Of a stretch of 64,000 bases of DNA, positions 19,465 to 29,239 are shown in pieces (the stretch's first letter is position 1; each line of letters opens with the position of its first letter). The notes beneath the pieces are model-generated. The model was not told where the DNA came from. It saw nothing but the letters and a program-made list of their open reading frames with translations, and ran no database searches. Both the position numbers and the translations under genes were made by a program. The DNA is from Streptomyces himalayensis subsp. himalayensis (lineage in GTDB: Bacteria; Actinomycetota; Actinomycetes; Streptomycetales; Streptomycetaceae): NCBI RefSeq assembly GCF_013778455.1, contig NZ_JACEHE010000008.1:124001-188000 (forward strand), written 5' to 3'.

Positions 19465-19734
19465 ATGGCGAAATGGACCCCCAAGCACGAGGCGCCCGAG
19501 CCCCTTGAGGGGCCCGTGGTCGCCACCATCACCGGCGGCACGGTCCTGTGGTTCCTGCTGTTCCTGGTGCAGCTGCCGTTCTACGGGTGGTTCGACGATC
19601 ACGGGCACACGTGGTGGCTGTGGACGTGCCTGGCCGGCGGGGGGCTGGGGCTGATCGGCATCTGGTACGTGCGGAAGCGGGATGCGGCGATGAAGCGGGA
19701 CGCGGCGCTGAAGGCCGGCGACGCCGCCGAGTAG
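19465..19734 (+). CDS. DUF2530 membrane protein
   Basis: 89 residues with two membrane helices (VVATITGGTVLWFLLFLVQL and WWLWTCLAGGGLGLIGIWYV) and a charged C-terminal tail (VRKRDAAMKRDAALK). The N terminus (MAKWTPKHEAPEPLEGP) is the DUF2530 signature. Actinobacteria-specific, function unknown; it is often next to the NCS2 permease gene, as here (divergent). The leaderless -10 fixes the start at 19465 rather than 19459. Confidence 0.85.
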   Translation: MAKWTPKHEAPEPLEGPVVATITGGTVLWFLLFLVQLPFYGWFDDHGHTWWLWTCLAGGGLGLIGIWYVRKRDAAMKRDAALKAGDAAE

Positions 19735-19810
19735 GGCGCCCTTTCTCGCCTCTGGCCGCCCGCAGCAAAGGCGGCCAGGTGTTCGGGGGGTGAAGCCGCG
19801 GGTCCGCCCT

Positions 19811-19816
19811 TACCGT
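19811..19816 (+). promoter_or_regulatory. -10 element of a leaderless promoter (P-type ATPase)
   Basis: TACCGT, seven bases, ATG at 19824. No Shine-Dalgarno. Confidence 0.55.
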
Positions 19817-19823
19817 CGTTTTC

Positions 19824-22235
19824 ATGACGCACATCGATGCGGGTGCTGAACTCGATCCTGTGCACCCCGTGCCGATACCCCGCGGGAAACCCTCGCCCGG
19901 GCTGACCGCCGCGGAGGTCGCCCGGCGGGTGGCGCGCGGCGAGGTCAACGACGTTCCGGTGCGCAGCAGCCGCTCGACGGTCGACATCATCCGGGCCAAC
20001 GTCTTCACCCGCTTCAACGCGATCATCGGTGTGCTGTGGCTGATCATGCTGTTCGTCGCGCCGTTCCAGGACAGCCTGTTCGGCTATGTGATCCTCGCCA
20101 ACACCGGCATCGGCATCATCCAGGAGCTGCGCGCCAAGAAGACGCTGGACTCGCTCGCGTTGATCGGCGAAGCGCGGCCGACGGTGCGGCGGGACGGCGT
20201 CACCGCCGAGATCAGCACCTCCGAGATCGTCCTCGGGGACCTGATCGAGATCGGGCCCGGTGACAAGATCGTCGTGGACGGTGCCGTCGCGGAGGCCGAC
20301 GGGCTGGAGATCGACGAGTCGCTGCTCACCGGCGAGGCCGACCCCGTCGTCAAGAACCCCGGCGACCAGGTGATGTCGGGCAGCTTCGTGGTGGCGGGCG
20401 GCGGCGCGTTCACCGCGGTCAAGGTGGGCCGCGAGGCGTACGCCGCGCAGCTCGCGGAAGAGGCGTCCCGCTTCACGCTCGTCCACTCCGAGCTGCGGAC
20501 CGGTATCTCCACGATCCTCAAGTACGTGACGTGGATGATGATCCCGACCGCGCTCGGCCTGATCATCAGCCAGCTCGCCGACGAGACCCACGACTCCGGC
20601 TTCAAGGACGCGCTCGCGCGCACCGTCGGCGGCATCGTGCCGATGGTGCCCGAGGGACTGGTGCTGCTGACCTCGGTCGCCTTCGCGATCGGTGTGATCC
20701 GGCTTGGCCGAAAACAGTGCCTCGTGCAGGAGCTTCCGGCGATCGAGGGGCTCGCCCGCGTCGACACCGTCTGCCTGGACAAGACGGGCACGCTGACCGA
20801 GGGCGGCATGGACGTCACCGAGGTACGCGCGCTGGACGGCGCGGACGGCACGTACATACGCAAGGTCCTCGGCGCCCTCGGCGAGTCCGACCCGCGGCCG
20901 AACGCCAGCCTGCAGGCCATCATCGACGCGTATCCGGACAGCGACGAGTGGCGCTGCACGGAGTCGCTGCCCTTCTCTTCGGCCCGCAAGTACAGCGGAG
21001 CAAGCTTCAGCGAGGGCAACGGCGAGTCCAGCTCATGGCTTCTCGGAGCCCCGGACGTCCTGCTGCCCGCCGGGCACCCGACACTGGCCGAGACCGAGCA
21101 GCTCAACGAACAGGGGCTGCGCGTGCTGCTCCTGACCCGCGCGGTCAGGGAGCTGGACGACCCCGAGCTCACGCACGGCGCGCGCCCCACCGCGCTCGTC
21201 GTACTGGAACAGCGGCTGCGGCCGGATGCCGCCGACACCCTGCGCTACTTCGCGGACCAGGACGTGCGCGCCAAGGTGATCTCCGGTGACAACGCCGTGT
21301 CGGTCGGCGCGGTCGCCGCGAAACTGGGCGTGCCCGGCGCCGAGAACACCCTCGACGCGCGGGCGCTCCCGCAGGCGCGACCGGAGATGGCCCAGGTCCT
21401 CGACGACCACACGGTCTTCGGCCGGGTGACCCCTCAGCAGAAACGGGACATGGTCGGCGCGCTGCAATCGCGCGGGCACACGGTCGCGATGACCGGCGAC
21501 GGCGTCAACGACGTCCTCGCACTGAAGGACGCCGACATCGGTGTCGCCATGGGCTCCGGCTCCGAGGCCAGCCGGGCCGTCGCCCAGATCGTGCTGCTGA
21601 ACAACAGCTTCGCGACGCTGCCCTCGGTCGTCGCGGAGGGCCGCCGGGTCATCGGCAACATCACGCGCGTCGCGACGCTCTTCCTCGTGAAGACCGTCTA
21701 CTCGGTGCTCCTCGCCATCATGGTGGTCTGCGCCCAGGTCGAATACCCGTTCCTGCCGCGCCACCTGACCCTGCTGTCGACGCTGACCATCGGCGTCCCG
21801 GCGTTCTTCCTCGCCCTGGCCCCCAACAAGGAACGCGCCCAGCCCCACTTCGTACGACGCGTCATGCGGTACGCGATCCCGGGCGGGATCCTCGCGGCCA
21901 CCGCCACCTTCGCGACGTACCTGCTGGCACGGCACCACTACACCGGGCCCGACGAGCTGGACGCCGAGACGAGCGCGGCGACTCTCACGCTCTTCCTGAT
22001 CGCCATGTGGGTCCTGGCGATCATCGCGCGCCCCTACACGTGGTGGCGGATCGGCCTCGTCGCCGCGATGTGCACCGGGTTCCTGCTGGTCCTCGTCGTG
22101 CCCTGGCTGCAGCACTTCTTTGCGTTGAAGCTGGTGGGGACGACGATGCCGTGGGGCGCGGTGGCGATCGCGGGGGTGGCGGGGGTCGTGCTGGAGTTTT
22201 TGTGGCGGTGGGTAGGGCGGCGGTTCCCGGCGTAG
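19824..22235 (+). CDS. HAD-IC family P-type cation ATPase (CtpE-like)
   Basis: 803 residues. The phosphorylation site is CLDKTGTLTEG; the hinge is MTGDGVNDVLALKDADIGVA. The actuator loop reads LLTGEADPV in place of the more usual TGES. About ten membrane helices. The set resembles the mycobacterial CtpE group, reported to transport Ca2+; no CxxC or His-rich metal-binding domain and no CPC motif, so a heavy-metal pump is unlikely. Monocistronic; a hairpin follows at 22357. Confidence 0.85.
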   Translation: MTHIDAGAELDPVHPVPIPRGKPSPGLTAAEVARRVARGEVNDVPVRSSRSTVDIIRANVFTRFNAIIGVLWLIMLFVAPFQDSLFGYVILANTGIGIIQELRAKKTLDSLALIGEARPTVRRDGVTAEISTSEIVLGDLIEIGPGDKIVVDGAVAEADGLEIDESLLTGEADPVVKNPGDQVMSGSFVVAGGGAFTAVKVGREAYAAQLAEEASRFTLVHSELRTGISTILKYVTWMMIPTALGLIISQLADETHDSGFKDALARTVGGIVPMVPEGLVLLTSVAFAIGVIRLGRKQCLVQELPAIEGLARVDTVCLDKTGTLTEGGMDVTEVRALDGADGTYIRKVLGALGESDPRPNASLQAIIDAYPDSDEWRCTESLPFSSARKYSGASFSEGNGESSSWLLGAPDVLLPAGHPTLAETEQLNEQGLRVLLLTRAVRELDDPELTHGARPTALVVLEQRLRPDAADTLRYFADQDVRAKVISGDNAVSVGAVAAKLGVPGAENTLDARALPQARPEMAQVLDDHTVFGRVTPQQKRDMVGALQSRGHTVAMTGDGVNDVLALKDADIGVAMGSGSEASRAVAQIVLLNNSFATLPSVVAEGRRVIGNITRVATLFLVKTVYSVLLAIMVVCAQVEYPFLPRHLTLLSTLTIGVPAFFLALAPNKERAQPHFVRRVMRYAIPGGILAATATFATYLLARHHYTGPDELDAETSAATLTLFLIAMWVLAIIARPYTWWRIGLVAAMCTGFLLVLVVPWLQHFFALKLVGTTMPWGAVAIAGVAGVVLEFLWRWVGRRFPA

Positions 22236-22356
22236 GAGTGGTCGGCGGGGCCCGGCCGGGCATCGCTTCGCTCGCCACGGTCCGGCCCCGCCGGGGACAC
22301 GGCCGGCCCCCGCCGGGGTGGGGTTTCGCCCCCGCCGCCCCTACCCGTCCCGTCCC

Positions 22357-22375
22357 CCGGGGGCTCCGCCCCCGG
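22357..22375 (+). terminator. GC-rich hairpin, possible terminator
   Basis: CCGGGGGC, three bases, GCCCCCGG between the convergent P-type ATPase and GHKL-protein genes. Confidence 0.5.
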
Positions 22376-22402
22376 ACCCCCTATCGGCCTGAACGGCCTC
22401 GT

Positions 22403-22423
22403 CCTCAAACGCCGGACGGGCTG
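22403..22423. repeat. Streptomyces-type extragenic sequence CCTCAAACGCCGGACGGG
   Basis: This string, followed by CTG, is one I recognise as recurring between convergent Streptomyces genes. One copy seen here. Confidence 0.5.
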
Positions 22424-22435
22424 GTGCGTCCGCCC

Positions 22436-25400
22436 TCAGTCGAACCAGCGGTCCCGGGCCAGTTCCTCCGTGCGCGACGGGTCCTCGAGGAGGGCCGCGA
22501 CCTCGAAGCGGCGCGGCCACTGGCCCGCCGCCCAGGCCAGACCCGCCGCGACGCCCTCCAGCGTCGCCGCGTGGACCGTGCCGTCGGGCGCCTGCCGCCA
22601 GTCCAGTTCCGTGCCGGCCACGACGAGTTCCTCGTACTCGGTGTACGTCGCCGGGGTCGACGGTCCCAGCAGCACCCGGACCGACTCCGGGACCGGATGC
22701 ACCACTCCCTCGCCCGCCACCTCCGCGGTCACCGTCTCGCTGAGGCGCCGTACCTGGAACAGTTCGGCCAGGTCGGCGGCGCGCGACGGGCGTACGGGGA
22801 GCAGGGGCAGCCCGGCGGTGAGCGGCAGCAGGTCGGGGGCGTCCGCCACCACCGCGTCCGCCGCGTCGACGACCGTGACGCGGCCGTCCACGACGGCCCG
22901 CAGGTCGTCCGGGAGCGTCACCTGCTCCGGGTCGAGGTCCGCCAACAGGCCGTAGATCGCGTGGAGTTGGGCCGACGTGACGTCGCGCTCCGGGTCGGCG
23001 AGGCGGTCGAGGAGCTCGGCCGCGCCGCCGGGTTCGGAGAGGAGCACGGCGACGGAGGTTCGGACGCCGAGCGCCCGCAGTACCTGCTCGTCGTCGAAGC
23101 CCGTCGCGTCCGCCGAGTCGTACAGCCCGGCCAGCAGCGGGTCCCCGCCCGCGGCCCGCAGACCGGCCGGGCGGCGGCCGTCGAGCACCGGGTGGCCGCG
23201 CAGCCACCAGGCCGTGTACGGGCGGACCGTTTCCGTGGTGCCGTCCGGCAGCAGGATGCGCACCGGCTGCGTGAGGGCGTCCCGCAGCGGCGGCTGCGAC
23301 AGCAGCGCGAGCGCCTGCGGCCAGCGGTCGTCGTCGACGAGGTCGAGATCGCGTACGGCGATGATCTCGGTGGCGACCGGCGGTACGGGAGTGTCGGGCA
23401 GCCGGTCGAGGATGTCCTCGCACCAGACGTCGACGGCGTCGAGCAGCCCCGCGTCGTCGGGCTCGGGGAAGTCGCCGCTGCGCGGCTCCACTTCGTCCGG
23501 GTCGAGGACCACGTCCGTGGCGCGGACCAGCGCGAAGTTCGCGAGGACCCCGCAGGCGGCGAGCGGCTGTTCGCCCCAGCGCTCGGCCAGTTCGGCGTCC
23601 ACCTCGGCCAGTTCGCCCTCGCGCACGACCCCCGCGAAACGGCTGCCGGGCAGCACGAGCTCGCCAGCCGGGGCGAGCTCCCCTTCGTCGTCGGGCAGCG
23701 CGAGCGCCCCGAGCCAGGGCTCGTCGCCCGGGTCGAGACCGGCATCCCGGACGAGCGCGAGGACGAGGTCCGCGAGCTCCTCCGCGTCCAGCGCGTCCTC
23801 GTCCCAGGAGTCGTCCTCCAGTGAGCCCGCGACGGCGGCCCGCACCTGGGGTGTCGTCAGGACGGCACGCGGTGTGGCGGGCAGGGCACCGAGCTTCTCG
23901 AGGAGGGGGTGCGCGGCGTCGGGGTGCGCGACCTTGAGGCCGAGACGGGCGAGGGAGGCCGGGGCGGCAGGCTCTTCCGCGGGCTCGCCCGTTTCCGTGC
24001 CCCTGCCGGACGGCGGCACCGGCAGCAGCACCTGCCGGGGCCCGATCGTCGTACGGCCGTCGGCGAGGGGCACCGGCAGACCTGAGAGCCGGTCCGGGTC
24101 GACGCCGGCCAGGCTGTCGTACAGCCGCCGCCACCAGGCGGGCTCCCGTTCCAGACCGGCGAGCCGGTCGATCGCCTCGGTCAGCGGAACGCGGGCGACG
24201 CCCAGCGTGCGCAGCTCCACACGGCGTTCGAGCCCGGCGGGCAGCAGGCTCGGCAGCACCTCGGCCAGCACCCGCACCGTGTCGGCGCCCGCGCCCTCGA
24301 CGACCTCGGCCTCGCGCGGCCGCAACGCCACGGGGCCGGCGGCCGCCGTACCGCCCGGCATCATGGCCTCGCCCTCCGGGGCCCAGGCCGGTGCGGCCTC
24401 GGAGCCTCGGGCCCAGGCCGGCGCCGCCTCGGCTCCCTCCAGGGGCCAGGCCGGAGCGGCCTCTGCCCCCTCGCGCTCCACCGCGGGCGGCAGGAACGCC
24501 GTACGCGGCAGCCGGTCGAGGATGGCCTGGCGCAGCGCCCCGTCCAGGACGCCCTTGCCGAGCGGACCCGGCACAAGATCGATCAGGCTGGTGCTCAAGG
24601 GGCGCCAGGAAGCGAGCAGTTCGGCGTACGCGTCCGCCGCGCGCTGCACGAGGAAGTCGGTCAGCGGGCCCGGCGCGGCGTGCCGGCGCATCGTGTCCAG
24701 CGGCAGCGACGCGATGAGCAGCGCCGGTACGCCGAGGGGTTCGTCGCTGGCCGTCGGTGCGTGCACGACCGGGGCGGTACGGGGGCGTCGCGGGGCGCCC
24801 TCGTCGTCCACGGGGACGGCCCAGGTCACGGACCAGTAGGGGCGAAGCCGCTCCTCGACCGGGCGGTCGGCGAGCAGTTCGTGGTCGAGGGAGCCGTGGC
24901 GGCTGACGGTGCGCCACCGGCTCGTACCGTCGCGGCTGTCGTCGATGACGATGTCGGATGCGGCCCCGGGGTGCGGGCGCCGCCGCAGCGTCCGGACGCC
25001 GTCCACCGCGCCCTGCGTCTCGACGACGACCTCCTCGAGCCCCGGGAGGCTCAGCAGGAGGGCGTCGTCGATGCCCTCGAGCAGCCGTTCGACGAGGTCT
25101 CCGGCTGCCGCGTCGCGCAGCGGCAGGATGACGACGGTGTCGTATCCCTCCGGGGCGGTGCCCTCGGCGGGCAGCGGCAGGCGGAGGAGCGGCACGTGGC
25201 CCTCGCGGCGGCGCAGCTCGTCGCCCAGCCCGGGGCTGTGGCGCGCGGTCTCAGCGGCCAGCTCCCGGGCCTCGGCGAGCGACCACCGTACGCCGCCGTG
25301 GCGGCCGACCACCGCGGGCTCGTCGGTCACGGCGAGCACGGCGGCGAAGCCGACGCCGAAGCGGCCGACGGCCGCGGTCCTGCCCTCGCCGTGCCCCTCC

Positions 25401-25729
25401 CGCTTCGCGGAGGCGCGCAGCGTGGACAGCGACTCGGCGCCTGCCGCGTCGAGGGGGGCGCCGGTGTTGGCGGCGGCGAGGACGCCGTCGCGGAGGATGA
25501 GGCGGAGCCGCCCGGGCACGCCCGCGCGTGCCGCCGCGTCGGCGGCGTTCTGCGCCAGCTCCACGACGAGGCGGTCGCGGTAGCCGCCGAGCGCGAGGTC
25601 CTCCTCGGCGTTGGCGTCCTCGCGGAACCGGGCCGGGCTCGCCGCCCATGCGTCGAGTACCCCGCGCCGCAGACGCGCCGTCCCGAACGGATCCGCCCCC
25701 TCCGGGGCCGGCCGCACGAACTTGCTCAC
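22436..25729 (-). CDS. Sacsin/Hsp90-like GHKL ATPase protein (1,097 aa)
   Basis: Only the first 250 residues or so are recognisable: a Bergerat ATP-binding fold with RLVVELAQNAADAAARAG (Mg-binding Asn), then GVLAAANTGAPLDAAGAESL, then GRFGVGFAAVLAVTD. This is the sacsin/Hsp90-type N-terminal domain. The remaining 850 residues are acidic, Leu/Ala-rich and unlike Hsp90 middle or client domains. Residues about 430-460 hold imperfect repeats (PAWPLEGAEAAPAW). Usually annotated as a chaperone-like ATP-binding protein; the function in Streptomyces is unknown. GTG 25729 is preceded by AAGGAG at good spacing; the GTG at 25738 overlaps that site. Confidence 0.85.
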   Translation of the reverse strand: MSKFVRPAPEGADPFGTARLRRGVLDAWAASPARFREDANAEEDLALGGYRDRLVVELAQNAADAAARAGVPGRLRLILRDGVLAAANTGAPLDAAGAESLSTLRASAKREGHGEGRTAAVGRFGVGFAAVLAVTDEPAVVGRHGGVRWSLAEARELAAETARHSPGLGDELRRREGHVPLLRLPLPAEGTAPEGYDTVVILPLRDAAAGDLVERLLEGIDDALLLSLPGLEEVVVETQGAVDGVRTLRRRPHPGAASDIVIDDSRDGTSRWRTVSRHGSLDHELLADRPVEERLRPYWSVTWAVPVDDEGAPRRPRTAPVVHAPTASDEPLGVPALLIASLPLDTMRRHAAPGPLTDFLVQRAADAYAELLASWRPLSTSLIDLVPGPLGKGVLDGALRQAILDRLPRTAFLPPAVEREGAEAAPAWPLEGAEAAPAWARGSEAAPAWAPEGEAMMPGGTAAAGPVALRPREAEVVEGAGADTVRVLAEVLPSLLPAGLERRVELRTLGVARVPLTEAIDRLAGLEREPAWWRRLYDSLAGVDPDRLSGLPVPLADGRTTIGPRQVLLPVPPSGRGTETGEPAEEPAAPASLARLGLKVAHPDAAHPLLEKLGALPATPRAVLTTPQVRAAVAGSLEDDSWDEDALDAEELADLVLALVRDAGLDPGDEPWLGALALPDDEGELAPAGELVLPGSRFAGVVREGELAEVDAELAERWGEQPLAACGVLANFALVRATDVVLDPDEVEPRSGDFPEPDDAGLLDAVDVWCEDILDRLPDTPVPPVATEIIAVRDLDLVDDDRWPQALALLSQPPLRDALTQPVRILLPDGTTETVRPYTAWWLRGHPVLDGRRPAGLRAAGGDPLLAGLYDSADATGFDDEQVLRALGVRTSVAVLLSEPGGAAELLDRLADPERDVTSAQLHAIYGLLADLDPEQVTLPDDLRAVVDGRVTVVDAADAVVADAPDLLPLTAGLPLLPVRPSRAADLAELFQVRRLSETVTAEVAGEGVVHPVPESVRVLLGPSTPATYTEYEELVVAGTELDWRQAPDGTVHAATLEGVAAGLAWAAGQWPRRFEVAALLEDPSRTEELARDRWFD

Positions 25730-25829
25730 GGTGGTCACTCCTTGCCTCCGGCATTGCTGTTCCCGGCGTCGGCGCGGTTACGCGTTCGCCGCCGCCCGAA
25801 GGTACCGCGCGGCGGCGTCCGGCCGGGTG

Positions 25830-26010
25830 GGCGGTTCGCCACCGCGGGCCTCCGGCCGGTGGGTGGTTCGCCACCGGGCGGTGGCTGGATCGGCGCGTGC
25901 GCGTCTGCGGGTCCGCTCTGGTGCGCCACCTGCCGGTGTGGGCTGGGTGGCATGGGCGGCTTTCAGCCGGTGGTCGGTTGGTGCGCCACCTGCCGGTGGC
26001 CGGGTCGGGG
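25830..26010. repeat. Imperfect GC-rich repeats in a 658-base gap
   Basis: The gap 25730-26387 holds no gene I can support. This part contains degenerate repeats: GTGGGCGGTTCGCCACCG then GTGGGTGGTTCGCCACCGGG, and GGTGCGCCACCTGCCGGTG twice. The rest of the gap holds the three palindromic repeats listed next. Confidence 0.6.
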
Positions 26011-26025
26011 CCGCGCCGGGATGTA

Positions 26026-26063
26026 CTCCCCCAGTGCCTTAAGGGCCTGGGAGGTGCCCCCAG
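26026..26063. repeat. Extragenic palindrome, family 1, copy A
   Basis: CTCCCCCAGTGCCTTAAGGG continuing to GGGAGGTGCCCCCAG; imperfect palindrome around CCTTAAGG. Nearly identical to 26114-26151 and, inverted, to 34774-34811. Confidence 0.85.
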
Positions 26064-26113
26064 GTCTGGCGCCGAACCGTTGTCGTCGGAGGGAACCGTA
26101 CGCTTGCGCCAGC

Positions 26114-26151
26114 CTCCCCCAGTGCCTTAAGGGCCTGGGAGGTACCCCCAG
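26114..26151. repeat. Extragenic palindrome, family 1, copy B
   Basis: Same as copy A with one base changed (GGTACCCCC for GGTGCCCCC), 88 bases away. Confidence 0.85.
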
Positions 26152-26253
26152 CGGGCGCACATCCCGCCACGTCCCCTTCGGCACGTACGCGGCGATCCGC
26201 CGGTGGCCGGTTCCGCCGTTGCGACGGGACAGGTGGCAGCCGCGCCACTGACC

Positions 26254-26302
26254 GTTGTGGGCATGCGTTCCGCCTGGGGCGGAACGGGTGGGCACAACCC
26301 AC
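26254..26302. repeat. Extragenic palindrome, family 2, copy A
   Basis: Outer arms GTTGTGGGCA and TGGGCACAAC flank GTTCCGCC and GGCGGAAC, which pair. Related to 60093-60136 and to the outer parts of 34751-34826. Confidence 0.8.
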
Positions 26303-26387
26303 GACGGCGGGCGCCGTGGAACTGTGGTCCAGCCCTGGCTGGGGCACCCAAAAAACGGGGGCACCCCGAAACTGCGGCCGCCGGAGG

Positions 26388-27308
26388 CTAACTGTGGCCG
26401 AACTCCTCGGCCGGCCCCTCCGTCTCGACGGACCCGGAATCCGCCACGGGCCGCAACGGCATCTCATCCACCCGCGTCTCATCCAGCACCGGCGGAGCCG
26501 GCTGCGGCGGCTTCGGCATGACCGCGGCCTCGGAGTGCGCCCCACACCCGTACGCAAGGGACACCACCCGGCCATCGGCCGGCGAGAACTCGTTCGAACA
26601 CACCCCGAACGCCTGCCGCAACGACCCGGCGAGCGGCACCAGGAACCCACAGGACACACACGACGCCGGCGCGGCCTGCGCCATCTGCGTCTTCGGTCCG
26701 TACGACTCCTCCCAGCGGTCGGCCGCCGTGTGCAGCCCGTACCGCGAGAGCACCCGCGCCCGCCGCATGCCGAGCTCCTCGGCGACCGCCGCGATCGAGC
26801 CGCGTGACGGCGCGACCGGCAGGTTCGCCGGCGCCCCGGCCGTGACCTCGGCGTCCTCGGCCTCGACGAGGTCGGCCATCTCCTCCGACACGGCGGAGTT
26901 CGGCGGCGGCGCGTCCTCGCCGCTGTACCCGGGCTCGAGCCGCAGATCCTCCGCCTCGGTCGGCAGCAGATCGCCCGGCCCCAGATCCCCGGGCCTCAGC
27001 CGCTCGCTCCACGGCACCCACTCCGGGGCCAGCAGCGCGTCGGGACCGGGCAGCAGCACCGTCTCTTCCAGCGTCACGATCTTGGCGCGCGAGGCCCGCG
27101 CCACGGTGACGGCCCAGCGCCAGCCCCGGTACCCGGGCTCCTTGCACTCGAAGAGGTGTGTGACGACGCGGTCGCCCTCGACGACGATCCCGGCATGCTC
27201 GCCGACGACGCCGGGCGCGGCTGTCTCCTCTGCCGCGGCGCGGGCGAGCTCGACCGCCTCAGCGCACAGGCGGTCAGGGGTGCGGCTTCGCGTTGTCGCT
27301 GCGCTCAC
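26388..27308 (-). CDS. DUF3027 domain-containing protein
   Basis: 306 residues. The conserved core is in the first 110 residues (PGYRGWRWAVTVARASR). A C-terminal zinc-ribbon-like segment has CVSCGFLVPLAG and a second Cys pair further on (FGVCSNEF, YGCGAH). Actinobacteria-specific family of unknown function. GTG at 27308 is chosen because of the upstream GGAGAG; the open frame continues to 27431. The usual neighbours, the GHKL protein and an MFS gene, are both present. Confidence 0.85.
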   Translation of the reverse strand: MSAATTRSRTPDRLCAEAVELARAAAEETAAPGVVGEHAGIVVEGDRVVTHLFECKEPGYRGWRWAVTVARASRAKIVTLEETVLLPGPDALLAPEWVPWSERLRPGDLGPGDLLPTEAEDLRLEPGYSGEDAPPPNSAVSEEMADLVEAEDAEVTAGAPANLPVAPSRGSIAAVAEELGMRRARVLSRYGLHTAADRWEESYGPKTQMAQAAPASCVSCGFLVPLAGSLRQAFGVCSNEFSPADGRVVSLAYGCGAHSEAAVMPKPPQPAPPVLDETRVDEMPLRPVADSGSVETEGPAEEFGHS

Positions 27309-27664
27309 AGGTATCGCTTCTCTCCTACGCCGTCTCACGAGTGCGCCGTACGGCAGCGGATGCACCGGTATGCGGACGGAGCGGACCAGGGGACCGCGTC
27401 GACGTCCGCGCCCGGTGGTCCTCGGGCGCACCTACGTCACCCATTCTGCGGGATGACCGAGGGGTGCGCGGCCGTGGACTGCCGTTGTATTGCGCGCTAC
27501 GCACGCTACCCTCTCCGGGCCCCTGGGCCCACACCGACGTACGGACCCTGCGGCTCCGCCGCCTGCGCTACGGCTGCCCGCAACGGGACCCGGGCAAAGG
27601 CAGGCCCGCCCTGCGCGCCATACCCATACGCGCGGTAACCGCACTACCCGCCCGCTCCTCGGGG

Positions 27665-27670
27665 CACTAT
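27665..27670 (+). promoter_or_regulatory. -10 element of a leaderless promoter (MFS gene)
   Basis: CACTAT, six bases, GTG at 27677. Weak first base, but no Shine-Dalgarno exists. Confidence 0.45.
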
Positions 27671-27676
27671 GACGGG

Positions 27677-29068
27677 GTGGCAGCCGCAAAATCGTCCGCC
27701 TCGGGGAGCGAGGCGAATCCGGTCGGCAGGGTCGCCCGCACGGTCGGGCGTGCCCTGCATCTGCCGTTCACGGGAACTGCGCGCGGCATCAGAAAGGCGA
27801 CACACGCGCATGGAGCGGGCGAATCGGGCCTCGGCAAACTCATCGAGCTGCACGGTGTGAACGGAGCGGGCGACGTGATGATCACCGTCGCCCTCGCCTC
27901 GACGGTCTTCTTCTCCGTACCGACCGACGAGGCCCGTGGCCGCGTCGCGCTCTACCTCGCCATCACCATGGCGCCCTTCACACTCCTCGCCCCCGTCATC
28001 GGCCCCCTCCTCGACCGCGTCCCGCACGGCCGCCGCGCCGCGATGGCCGGCGCCATGCTGGCGCGGGCACTGCTGGCGCTCACGCTCTCGGGCGCGGTCG
28101 TGACGGGAAGCCTGGAGCTGTACCCGGCGGCCCTCGGCGTCCTCGTCGCCTCCAAGGCGTACGGCGTGGTGCGCAGCGCCGTCGTCCCCCGGCTCCTCCC
28201 GCCCGGCTTCTCCCTCGTCAAGGCGAACTCGCGCGTCACGCTCGGCGGGCTGCTCGCCACCGGCGTGGCCGCGCCGATCGGTGCGGGGCTCCAGCTGATC
28301 GGCCCGCGCTGGCCGCTGTACGGCGCGTTCGTGATCTTCGTCGCGGGGATGTTCCTGTCGTTCTCGCTGCCGCCCAAGGTCGACTCGGCGAAGGGCGAGG
28401 ACAAGGCGCTGCTGGCCGCGGACGAGGAGCATCTGCACGGTCCGCACCTGAAGACGACGGGCCGGCGCCCGGGGCTGCGTACCGTCGGCCCGGCCGTGAC
28501 GCACGCGCTCGCCGCCAACGCGACACTGCGCTGCCTGTCCGGCTTCCTCATCTTCTTCCTCGCGTTCCTGCTGCGTGAGGATCCGATGGCCGGGCAGAGC
28601 GCCGCGGTGTCGCTGGGCATCGTGGGCGTGGCGGCGGGCACGGGCAACGCGCTGGGCACGGCCGTCGGGGCGTGGCTGAAGGCCCGGGCGCCGGAGGTGA
28701 TCATCGTGACGGTCGTCGCGCTCGTGCTGGGCGTGGCGATCATGACGGCCGTGTTCTTCGGAGCGTTCCTCGTCGCCTGCCTCGGCGCGTTCGCCGGGTT
28801 CGCGCAGGCGCTGGCCAAGTTGTCCCTGGACGCGCTGATCCAGCGGGACGTGCCTGAGCAGGTGCGTACGTCGGCGTTCGCGCGCTCCGAGACGCTGCTC
28901 CAGATGTCCTGGGTGGTGGGCGGCGCGATCGGCATCGCCCTTCCGCTCAACGGCGTACTGGGCCTGTCCGTCGGTGCCGGCATCCTCGCCGTCGGCTGGC
29001 TGTCGACGGTACGCGGCCTGCTGGCGGCGGCCCGGCACGGCAGCACGGCACGGGCCCGGGTGGCCTGA
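27677..29068 (+). CDS. MFS transporter
   Basis: 463 residues. A soluble N terminus of about 70 residues precedes about 12 membrane helices; the second helix pair includes VIGPLLDRVPHGRRAAMAGAML, an MFS motif A variant. Substrate unknown. The gene lies between DUF3027 (divergent) and the DUF2771 lipoprotein gene. Confidence 0.85.
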   Translation: MAAAKSSASGSEANPVGRVARTVGRALHLPFTGTARGIRKATHAHGAGESGLGKLIELHGVNGAGDVMITVALASTVFFSVPTDEARGRVALYLAITMAPFTLLAPVIGPLLDRVPHGRRAAMAGAMLARALLALTLSGAVVTGSLELYPAALGVLVASKAYGVVRSAVVPRLLPPGFSLVKANSRVTLGGLLATGVAAPIGAGLQLIGPRWPLYGAFVIFVAGMFLSFSLPPKVDSAKGEDKALLAADEEHLHGPHLKTTGRRPGLRTVGPAVTHALAANATLRCLSGFLIFFLAFLLREDPMAGQSAAVSLGIVGVAAGTGNALGTAVGAWLKARAPEVIIVTVVALVLGVAIMTAVFFGAFLVACLGAFAGFAQALAKLSLDALIQRDVPEQVRTSAFARSETLLQMSWVVGGAIGIALPLNGVLGLSVGAGILAVGWLSTVRGLLAAARHGSTARARVA

Positions 29069-29239
29069 CCGAGACGACCCGGACCGGCCCTGGAGGCCGC
29101 CCGCACGCGCCCTGGCGGCCGGAGTCGTCCGGCCCCGCACGCGCCCGGACGGCTGGAGTCTTCCGGCCCGCCACACCCCCGAGTGGCACGACCCCGCGGC
29201 GCGCCGCCCCCCACATGGCATGGCCACACAGCGCCCGGA

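Noticed and set aside
22007..23824. 605-codon plus-strand frame
   Set aside because: Overlaps the end of the P-type ATPase and then runs antisense to the Hsp90-like gene; no recognisable protein.
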